Source: Cephalothrix simula (lineage: Eukaryota; Nemertea; Palaeonemertea; Archinemertea; Cephalotrichidae). Taken from it: a stretch of 11,659 bases of DNA. The stretch is from positions 1 through 11,659 of the forward strand of contig JAXIUW010197621.1 in NCBI GenBank assembly GCA_035591015.1, written 5' to 3'. Positions 6,301-11,659 of this stretch are shown here, piece after piece. Both the position numbers and the translations under genes were made by a program. Within the stretch, counting starts at the first letter, position 1, and each line of letters opens with the position of its first letter. The notes beneath the pieces are model-generated. The model did not search any database. It had not been told where the DNA came from and saw only the letters and a list, made by a program, of their open reading frames with translations.

Positions 6301-8805
6301 AATTCAAATCAATCACTCTTAAGTTGACATTGCAATTTTAACTTAATATTTTTTCTTCTTCTTCAGCGATCCATCCGAAGAAATCGACAATATGTATGCA
6401 AATCACGTGGTGATGGAACATGTGCAGTTGACAAGACTCACCGAAATCAATGCCGTGCATGCCGATTAAAAAAATGCACTGAAGCAGGAATGAATAAAGA
6501 TGGTGAGCTTAGATTACCCCTATTACCCCTAAAACCAACCTGGCCTAGTTTTTGGGGGTTTTACTTAAGAATGACTAGTTTTAGTATATTTGTGACGTCA
6601 TTATCCCATAAAAATTGAACACGTGCTTTTCAAGAGTTATGTTCCATTTTCGAAGCCCTTGATCACCATTTGTGCGGAAGTCAAACAAAGCACTACGAAT
6701 TTAGAAAGACTTTTTTATAAGCCGGTAAAAGGCAAAACTAAGTACTTATTACATTTTCAAAAAAACGGGTTATGACCAATCGAACGTTTTGACAATGAAC
6801 ACCTGGGTCATTGAACCCCACTTCTCACTTAACCCATAAAAATACGCATATATATGATCTTATATTGCCAATGGGTGTCAAAATAAAAATATGCTGAAAG
6901 CTTAGAAGAACACTTAAACTGGCTTAATGTATTATAATTGGTCTTTTTATTAAAATATTTGGCTTTTAATTGTATATTTTCCCAAGTTTATTAAGAATGT
7001 ATGCAATTTATATTATTACAGCTGTACAACATGAGAGAGGCCCAAGAAACTCAACTCTTCGTCGACAAATGGCTCTTTACTTGAAAGAAAGCTATGATAT
7101 GCCGTCAATGGTAGCAACAAGCCACTTTAGACCACCATTTCTCCCACTTCAACATGCTTCAATGTTGTGTCACCGAACGGGATTTACTTCTCAATTGAAT
7201 GGCTCCCCAACTGGGCTCAATTCACCTCTAAGCTCGTCACCAAATGGAATTCATTCACCATTAAGCACTTCACCAAGTGGTTTCAGCTCACCAAGCAGCT
7301 CGCCTCCTGCCCAAAACCTTGTCCAACCAACACCAAAGGTATTATTCTACATAATTATTCAATTATTTCACAAAAGATACAATTTCAACGTAATCCTCTA
7401 CTTATAAATACCATTTAATATTGTAACAAGCACATAATTTTATAATGACCATTTTGAGTCATCGACGTTTCTCTCGCTTTCAATTCTGTTACATCAAGTA
7501 GCATCCATTTGTTTGCTCTTTTCTGACAGAGCAGTGATTTTAGAAGTATGATTATTAGAAATGTTTCAGCGTAACTGGATCTAGTAGATTTCATTTCTGA
7601 ACCTTGATTTTGCCAATCACTCATTCATGCGTCAGGGTCTAAAAAGGTTCTCCCTCCATTTTCAGTATCCGACACCTCCTGCAGCGCCCCCAATTTCATT
7701 CTTAAACAACCCGGAAGCAATTTGTGAAGCCGCAGCTAGATTATTGTTTATGAGTGTCAGATGGGCAAAACAGATTCCGTCCTTTTTAGCTTTACCCTTT
7801 GCTGATCAAGTCGTTTTATTAGAAGAAAGCTGGAGAGAATTGTTCGTTCTTGGTGCCGCACAATTTCAAATGCCAATCGATCCTGTTTTACTGTTATCAC
7901 ACGCAGGAATTACAACTGCTGATGCTGAACATTACAACAAAGCTTTATCAGACATTAGAACTTTGCAAGAAATTATTAGCAGTTTTAAGACAATGTCCGT
8001 TGATCCAACTGAATATGCCTGCTTGAAGGGAATCATCTTGTTCAAAACAGGTAAGAAATTAATCTTTGACTCATTTTGCTTATAGACAAAAAAGATAGCT
8101 CTATGATATAAGTAAGATCAACCTAGAAAGGACTCGTGCCGTACAATAAAATTTCAAAAATCCCCTGAAAATTTCGAAATTTAAAAAAATCCCCTGAAAA
8201 TTCAGGGGGTCATGGAAAAATTGACAATCAGGTTGGGGACCTACTCACCCCCTGGAAAATGCCGTTTCAACCAAAGTCGGAGGTCCCCCACCCCCAAAAT
8301 TTCCACTTTTCCTCTTTTTATCGTAAATCGTAATTTGAGCCAAAAACTACCCCACCCCACCCCATGTGTATGTCAATTTTTTCCATGATCCCCCTGGAAA
8401 ATTCCAAAAACAGTCTCCAAAAAAGTCTGATACTCCATGCAGTAAACGTTCCCTCCACTAGGCCCGACTGCGACTTGAGTGAAGCCTTTGTGCGTTACAT
8501 GTGTTGCTCATTAAAATTGTTTTTTTTAAATTTCAGTGTTTGCCAGTAATCCATCTGAGTTGAGAACTGTCTCCGAGCTTCCTGCAGTAGCTTCTCTACA
8601 GGACCAAGCCCAAATAACATTGAGTAAATACATTCAAACTGCATATAGGGAACAGCCATTTAGATTTGGAAAATTGTTACTTCATCTTCCAACTTTAAGA
8701 ACAGTGTCTTCAACCACCATAGTTGAACTTTTCTTCCGAAAAACCATTGGACATATACCAATTGAAAGACTTCTAATTGATATGTACAAGACATCTGAGT
8801 GTTAG
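2927..8805 (+). CDS. tll (NR2E1): Tailless/TLX orphan nuclear receptor, complete, seven exons
   Basis: The joined exons (2927-2957, 4367-4448, 6198-6216, 6367-6502, 7022-7338, 7666-8050, 8537-8805) encode 412 residues; human TLX is 385 and fly Tll about 452. The DNA-binding domain spans about residues 19-105, with zinc ligands C19, C22, C36, C39 and C55, C63, C73, C76. The second finger has seven residues between its first two cysteines instead of the usual five, a tailless-type feature. The [15 protein letters not shown]-terminal extension follows. Residues 106-210 are a Ser/Pro-rich hinge. The ligand-binding domain (about 211-408) carries the F-x2-L-x3-DQ-x2-LL-x3-W signature (F235 to W251), a [11 protein letters not shown] helix and the end RLLIDMYK, where Asp replaces the usual Glu of the AF-2 core. 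From family knowledge, it binds AAGTCA half-sites, mainly represses with corepressors such as Atrophin, and acts in nuclei of the embryonic head/brain and visual system. The paralogue dissatisfaction (NR2E2) is less likely, since it has a longer second-finger loop and a Ser P-box. Confidence 0.93.
2958..4366 (+). other. tll intron 1 (1409 bp)
   Basis: This GT-AG intron follows codon position 1 of S11. It holds most of the GATA-site cluster and a diverged duplication: tttctcaaga plus gattag...ttgttatca at 3150-3180, and again at 3269-3307. It also holds foldback element B (3535-3669). The last 700 bp are AT-rich with nothing recognisable; a lone AAGTCA half-site (4153-4158) is too short to weigh. 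Confidence 0.85.
3535..3669. repeat. Diverged foldback element B, relative of element A
   Basis: Like element A, it shows tcaccta, then ccggtgt, then agtgtccc on the left. On the right it has aggacattaat-cccagg followed by ctttcgtgt (aggacactaataaccagg and ctttcgtgt in A). The two halves are only weakly complementary now. The word tcaccta occurs at both edges (3535-3541 and 3663-3669). Its exact limits are uncertain. Confidence 0.5.
4367..4448 (+). CDS. tll (NR2E1): tll coding exon 2 (first half of zinc finger 1)
   Basis: The acceptor ttacag ends at 4366 and the donor gtaaga starts at 4449. The exon encodes S11 to the first two bases of G38, including [20 protein letters not shown] and C36. 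This gives three zinc ligands of finger 1 (C19, C22, C36) and the SGKHYG block typical of the NR2E group. It enters after codon position 1 and leaves after codon position 2, matching both neighbouring exons. Confidence 0.95.
4530..4885. repeat. About four diverged copies of a roughly 100-bp tandem repeat
   Basis: A core of gcgattt, acgttaatcaattaaatta and ctttactgc recurs. Its gatt words start at 4535, 4637, 4733 and 4847 and its actgc words at 4570, 4660, 4766 and 4878, giving periods of about 90-114 bp. The spacer also recurs, with tatctta-type and tttctct words before each tttatcg. The second copy is the most diverged. This looks like an old, decaying satellite-like array inside intron 2. 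Confidence 0.6.
5656..5899. mobile_element. Inverted-repeat (MITE-like) element, 244 bp, in intron 2
   Basis: The left end reads gagttattgcacgctt, then tttgagtgaaatacg, then cagttatt and cacga-gggcg. The right end gives the same order on the other strand, from 5899 back to about 5845. The arms are about 60 bp and highly similar, with one gap of four to six bases. Inside is a second inverted pair, tattcaacgg (5774) and ccgttgaata (5834), plus a further gtgcaataactgc copy (5727). No transposase frame is present. No clear target duplication was seen. Confidence 0.65.
6198..6216 (+). CDS. tll (NR2E1): tll coding exon 3, 19-nt microexon with the P-box
   Basis: The acceptor tttgcag ends at 6197 and the donor gtatgt starts at 6217. 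The 19 nt supply the last base of G38 and then C39 A40 G41 F42 F43 K44. That is the fourth zinc ligand of finger 1 and the start of the recognition helix. Without it the frame would shift (19 is not a multiple of 3) and finger 1 would lack its last ligand, so it should be constitutive. The Ala after the cysteine matches insect Tll; vertebrate TLX has Ser. Confidence 0.92.
6217..6366 (+). other. tll intron 3 (150 bp), between FFK and RSIRR
   Basis: This short GT-AG intron has a repeated ctt tract at its 3' end and lies between whole codons K44 and R45. An intron just after the GFFK block is common across nuclear receptors (family knowledge). Together with intron 2 it isolates the microexon. 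Confidence 0.88.
6367..6502 (+). CDS. tll (NR2E1): tll coding exon 4 (recognition helix end, zinc finger 2)
   Basis: The acceptor cttcttcttcag ends at 6366 and the donor gtgagc starts at 6503. Residues 45-89 begin [10 protein letters not shown] and end GMNKD, plus one base of A90. Zinc ligands are C55, C63, C73 and C76, with spacing x7, x9 and x2. The long x7 loop (KSRGDGT) is the dimerisation D-box region and is two residues longer than in most nuclear receptors. The run [17 protein letters not shown] is nearly invariant in NR2E proteins. Confidence 0.96.
6503..7021 (+). other. tll intron 4 (519 bp)
   Basis: This GT-AG intron splits codon A90, between the zinc-finger core and its C-terminal extension. 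I see no gene or strong repeat in it. A single AAGTCA half-site (6678-6683), the known Tll/TLX core, could mean autoregulation but is expected by chance. Confidence 0.85.
7022..7338 (+). CDS. tll (NR2E1): tll coding exon 5 (C-terminal extension and Ser-Pro hinge)
   Basis: The acceptor attattacag ends at 7021, with an AT-rich rather than C-rich tract. The donor gtatta starts at 7339. The exon completes A90 and encodes residues 91-195, ending on a whole codon. It opens with [15 protein letters not shown], the DNA-binding extension, and close to insect Tll. It then runs through a poorly conserved hinge rich in Ser and Pro and ends QPTPK, the motif at the same place in human TLX. Residues 151-183 are three imperfect 11-residue repeats, described separately. 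Confidence 0.93.
7204..7302 (+). repeat. Three in-frame 33-bp repeats coding an 11-residue Ser-Pro unit
   Basis: The units at 7204-7236, 7237-7269 and 7270-7302 encode [22 protein letters not shown] and [11 protein letters not shown], followed by Pro-Pro. S1, P2, G4, S7, P8 and S10 are kept in all three. The DNA has diverged more than the protein pattern, suggesting an old duplication held by selection on the Ser-Pro spacing. Ser-Pro pairs are possible sites for proline-directed kinases (inference). Confidence 0.85.
7339..7665 (+). other. tll intron 5 (327 bp)
   Basis: This GT-AG intron lies between whole codons K195 and Y196, with a good pyrimidine tract before the acceptor. Nothing else was recognised. 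Confidence 0.85.
7666..8050 (+). CDS. tll (NR2E1): tll coding exon 6 (hinge end, first half of ligand-binding domain)
   Basis: The acceptor tccattttcag ends at 7665 and the donor gtaaga starts at 8051. The exon encodes residues 196-323 plus one base of V324. It starts YPTPP, continuing QPTPK of exon 5 as human QPTPKYP does. [16 protein letters not shown] (about 215-230) is helix 3, and the signature region F235-L238-DQ243-LL247-W251 follows. It continues [10 protein letters not shown] and ends near the [11 protein letters not shown] helix. An open frame runs upstream from an ATG at 7627, but that part is intron: it would break the conserved PTPK-YP junction. Confidence 0.94.
8051..8536 (+). 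other. tll intron 6 (486 bp)
   Basis: This GT-AG intron splits codon V324 within the ligand-binding domain. Most of its middle is the inverted-repeat element at 8196-8405. Its last 130 bp end in a T-rich tract before the acceptor. Confidence 0.88.
8196..8405. mobile_element. Inverted-repeat element in intron 6, 210 bp
   Basis: The left arm 8196-8226 contains cagggggtcatgg and aattgaca. The right arm 8371-8405 gives the complement with one or two extra bases (tgtcaatt, ttccatgatccccctgg). Just outside and into the left arm, aaatcccctgaaaatt is doubled (8158 and 8188), and cccctgaa/ttcagggg (8191-8208) is itself a tight palindrome. The interior is strikingly C-rich (8280-8364). It resembles a non-autonomous foldback element. 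Confidence 0.6.
8537..8805 (+). CDS. tll (NR2E1): tll coding exon 7 (C-terminal half of ligand-binding domain, stop)
   Basis: The acceptor aaatttcag ends at 8536. The exon completes V324 and encodes residues 325-412, with TAG at 8803-8805. Conserved blocks are [27 protein letters not shown], a [12 protein letters not shown] helix and the terminus [12 protein letters not shown]. Human TLX ends RLLSDMYKSSDI. The AF-2-like core LLIDMY has Asp where activating receptors have Glu, in keeping with the repressor role known for the family. The protein ends four residues past DMYK, without the tail seen in dissatisfaction proteins. Confidence 0.95.
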
Positions 8806-8913
8806 TGGTCTTTCATTAGATTTTCTACTTCCTCTGGTCATCGCAAAATATTCGGTAAGTGGCCCATAAATTGAATCTTAACCGACCATAATCTGCCTTC
8901 ATATTCCTGCGTT

Positions 8914-9002
8914 GAGTCACCCTGGTTTCAACGGGGTCCGGTCTGCTGGTAATTGAGAATAGATAATCTATCCGAAATACTCCGGCTGAAGCAGGGTGGC
9001 TT
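8914..9002. other. Imperfect hairpin in the 3' UTR
   Basis: The arms pair through caccctg (8918-8924) with cagggtg (8992-8998), continuing inward as tttca..cgg against ccgg.tgaa and outward as gag against ctt. The loop of about 45 nt contains a near-palindrome, tagataatcta. If transcribed, it could be a structured 3' UTR element or part of an old foldback repeat. Confidence 0.4.
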
Positions 9003-9590
9003 TGAGTATGTCTTTATTCAGATCATATTCGCATGGCAAAAATCCGCGTCTTTCCGTCGATTTTCAACTTGACTGCTTCAAATCCTCTAATATTTAAAGT
9101 GAACTCCTAGTCCTCAACCCTATCTTTGAAGGGGGAAGTTGATTGCGCCCCCTCACTTTGCTAGATAATCTCTAATTACAATACATTATAGATAATGAGT
9201 TGTCTCACATTGCTTCCAATAATGTATGACCTTTGTTGATTTAAAAATACGGTTTAATTTTTGTAATACATTTTGTTTTTAATTTTAATTTTCTATTGTT
9301 CCAGATGACAATGGTATTAAAATAGATGACCACTTCTAAATCTAGTCAAGCATGTTGTTTGCTTTCCTATCTCTTACATTTGGTAAGTTTTTAAAAAAAT
9401 CTGAATATTTTTTCAAGTACACAATAACCTTTTTTGTTAAATTTCTACACGGAATCTATCAAAATAATGACTCGCTTTTACATTATATTATACATTTAGT
9501 AATGATATACGTAAATCAGATAAACTATCTGATATAACATTTTAATGTTTGAGTGTCTAATTGTTTTATAAAACAGTTATTTGGAAGTTT

Positions 9591-9652
9591 TGAGTGCAAT
9601 ATTTTTCGTTATTCACTTTGGTGCTGCGCACCTCGGTAAAATATTGCACTCA
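9591..9652. repeat. Perfect 14-bp inverted repeat with nested hairpin
   Basis: The arms tgagtgcaatattt (9591-9604) and aaatattgcactca (9639-9652) are exact complements, and the next base pair inward also matches. The 34-nt interior has its own stem, ggtgc and gcacc around tgc (9620-9632). The ttgcac word recalls the intron 2 element, but the relation is unproven. Confidence 0.75.
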
Positions 9653-10203
9653 GAAAGCATCCAAAGTTGTTATTACAAGCGTGCAAGAATTGAAACTACA
9701 TAAAATACCGCAAAAAAATGAATCGCGGCCAAATTATATAGATTCATTTATAGAGGGACAACATTGCATATTATTCTTAAAGCAGGATCACCGGACAAAG
9801 CCGAAGTATTTCTTATCTACTCGAAGCAACCCTGATGTTTTATGTAAGAGTGATTCATATCCTTTTGATAGATTCTTGATTTCTTCGTACACTTACATAA
9901 AAATCTGCCAAAAATGTTACGAATCATATTTGGTGACCGTATTTTTTTTATGCAAAAACATTCTTTTTATTTCAACCAATAAATTGCAACTACAATATAA
10001 GACACATAATATCCAGACTGAAAAGTGCAGTTGCTCTGCTTTGATAGAATCCTGCCAATTCTTTGACGCGCTTTCGCCTGCTGCTACAGTTTGTCCTTTG
10101 TCCGCAGCTCAGGCCAAATTGCATAACCATGCTATTTGAAAAAATGTTGTTGAAATAACATTATCTCTATGCTTTAAGTTAGTTATAGACATGTTATATT
10201 TCT

Positions 10204-10223
10204 AGAATAGAATAGAATAGAAT
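10204..10223. repeat. AGAAT microsatellite, four units
   Basis: Four exact pentamers lie in a row at 10204-10223, followed by a variant aaaat. This is likely a length-variable simple repeat. Confidence 0.9.
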
Positions 10224-10620
10224 AAAATATTTGTTTCTTTTAGCCATCGTTTCATATAAATATAAAATTATGCATTAAATAGCAATAGATTTACCGCTAA
10301 AACCTGCTGAATTCCAGTATGAAACCTAATTACATGTAATTTCAAAATTTACATACTGCATTATCGTAATTATTTTTAATGTTTGTTTTCTAGGTTTAAT
10401 GGAGACGTAAAGCGAGAAAATCGGACTCTGTGCAATATCTGTGATAATTTAAATGCATTTAAAGACACTGAAAAAGTAAAATATTGTATATCTTATGCAA
10501 TGAAAATTGTTATATGTGATTTTTTGTGTTTAGAATATATGATTTATATTTTAAATTGTGAGTTTATATATCTTAATCTTGATCTGATGCGACAGAGATC
10601 TTTCTTTGTTGGGACTTCTG

Positions 10621-10673
10621 TCATACCAAGAATGGATGGACCATTATTGGTATGATGACCATCCATTCTTGGT
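10621..10673. repeat. Three-armed inverted repeat with two exclusive hairpins
   Basis: The segment 10621-10635 pairs with 10641-10655 in a 15-position stem (one G-A mismatch) around a 5-nt loop. The overlapping segment 10625-10639 pairs perfectly over 15 bp with 10659-10673. Both use ccaagaatgg, so only one can form at a time. Confidence 0.8.
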
Positions 10674-10705
10674 CATACTACTTGTATAACATATCATACA
10701 GTGGT

Positions 10706-10750
10706 AGGACATTAAATTCCAGGAGGAAACGTCAAATTTAAAATTCACCG
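10706..10750. repeat. Third, partial copy of the foldback-element end
   Basis: The words aggacattaa and ttccagg followed by aaa-rich sequence and cacc match the right end of element B (aggacattaat at 3617) and more loosely element A. No matching left end was found, so this is a fragment or a solo end. Confidence 0.4.
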
Positions 10751-11659
10751 TTCAGGCAGACATTCCATGACGTAGTTGTGATCGCCTTATATAAAGTACA
10801 TATAGTTTATTTTTCCTTCTAAAAGGTTCAAATTCAGAAAACAAAAACTATCATATTTAATTACTAAATTCGCTCGAATAAATTTAAATTTTTGAAATTT
10901 TTAAACCGATTGAATATCGTTGTGATGAGAAAGGTTAATAAACATGGGCCACAGATATTTGGTTAGAAAACTTAATTCTTGAAGTCGGTAATTTGGCAAA
11001 TAGCTTTATATAATGTACCTTTCACATTCACCACAGGGAAGAGTTTTTGTGTGGGAATTTGGATAATGATCACGTTATAATTATGTCCGAAAATCATGTT
11101 TAACAATTTACGGTAACGGAATTCGCCCATAATATTTTGATAAGTTCCCAGCGATATGGTTGAATAGTGGAATTCGTTCACAGTCCTAACGGTCAAAAAT
11201 TTGACTGTCTAAAGTCAACAGTTGCAATAAAACACGTATCACGTTTCAAATTACATTTTGACAACTATTACACCCCCTTGTCAAATCTTAAATAAGTCAT
11301 TATCCGTTTTACTTAGAATTGTGGATTTGTGATGATTGAACATAATATTCTTTCCATTCGGTTTGATTTGACATTTGCACTTGACTACCCTTTTTTAAGC
11401 ACACATACCTTTAAAATAACATATAATATGATTTTGACTTATTTTGATTAAACAAGAAGAAATTATATTTAAAATTTGAGGTAAATTTCGTTTGTGTAAA
11501 TACTTTGAATAACGTGATTCACGCTTCTTTTTTAATCAAAAAAATAGTCAATTGATATTATTCACTGTTAACTTATATTTGCTTTAAACAAGAATTTTTT
11601 TTCTGTGAAAAAATGACCGTAGAAAAAATTTGAAAGGCATAAAATAAATAATGAAAAAG

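Larger units (their letters stand above)
8806..11659. other. tll 3' UTR and downstream DNA
   Basis: No second gene is supported. The first canonical AATAAA after the stop is at 9978-9983, more than 1.1 kb away; an ATTAAA variant occurs near 9314, so the 3' end is unresolved. The stretch holds hairpins at 8914-9002, 9591-9652 and 10621-10673, an AGAAT microsatellite and a repeat piece at 10706. It also has a long open frame without ATG (9594-10139). From 10760 to the end the sequence is AT-rich and I see no structure. Confidence 0.55.

Noticed and set aside
4153-6683. AAGTCA half-sites (4153 and 6678) as tailless autoregulatory sites
   Set aside because: Single hexamers of this kind are expected by chance in several kilobases, and they are not clustered.
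6970-7407. A 145-codon frame from an upstream start through exon 5 as a gene of its own
   Set aside because: Only 7022-7338 is coding. The flanks are intronic, and the exon ends match conserved junctions ([11 protein letters not shown] and QPTPK-YP).
7167-7418. An 83-codon frame overlapping exon 5 in another phase
   Set aside because: It is a shadow of the Ser-Pro repeat; its own periodic pattern simply mirrors the 33-bp units.
7627-7665. ATG upstream of exon 6 as an alternative start
   Set aside because: The sequence includes the pyrimidine tract and acceptor of intron 5, and the encoded residues have no counterpart in the family.
2927-8805. Assignment to dissatisfaction (NR2E2) or PNR (NR2E3)
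   Set aside because: Those have a Ser-type P-box or other finger-2 loops, and dissatisfaction has a much longer hinge and a longer C-terminal tail. The DMYK-type ending, x7 loop and QPTPKYP motif fit tailless/TLX best.
9978-9983. AATAAA as the tll polyadenylation signal
   Set aside because: It is more than 1.1 kb past the stop, with no clear downstream GT-rich element; the true 3' end cannot be fixed from sequence.

Overview
The window is animal nuclear DNA: AT-rich, with GT-AG introns, inverted-repeat elements and long non-coding stretches. It carries one complete protein gene on the + strand, a nuclear receptor of the tailless / TLX type (tll, NR2E1). I rebuilt it from seven coding exons: 2927-2957, 4367-4448, 6198-6216, 6367-6502, 7022-7338, 7666-8050 and 8537-8805. 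These total 1239 nt and encode 412 residues plus a TAG stop. Every junction has GT-AG ends and keeps frame. The protein has a two-zinc-finger DNA-binding domain with the extended tailless-type second finger, a Ser-Pro-rich hinge, and a full NR2E ligand-binding domain ending in the TLX-like C-terminus.

Organism (inference): the Ala-type P-box (CAGFF) and the [10 protein letters not shown] and [12 protein letters not shown] stretches read more like invertebrate, especially protostome, tailless than vertebrate TLX, which has CSGFF. The low GC, frequent acatgta-type words and many short palindromic elements would fit a lophotrochozoan such as a bivalve mollusc. That is a guess, not a determination.

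Layout. 1-2780: upstream DNA with no supported gene, holding a possible LINE reverse-transcriptase scrap (about 1316), a 30-bp tandem duplication (1619-1678) and a foldback element (2021-2198). 2781-2926: probable proximal promoter and 5' UTR. 2845-3374: a dense cluster of twelve TGATAA (GATA-type) sites spanning the 5' UTR and the start of intron 1. 2927-8805: the tll gene. Its introns hold further material: a diverged relative of the upstream foldback (intron 1), a roughly 100-bp tandem repeat and a 244-bp inverted-repeat element (intron 2), and another inverted-repeat element (intron 6). 8806-11659: 3' UTR and downstream DNA with several strong hairpins, a short AGAAT microsatellite and a long open frame without any ATG (9594-10139); no second gene is supported.

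The most notable points are a 19-nt microexon encoding the P-box of the first zinc finger, an 11-residue Ser-Pro repeat (three copies) in the hinge, the GATA-site cluster at the gene start, and a three-armed sequence at 10621-10673 that can form two mutually exclusive hairpins. I saw no wholly new biological system.
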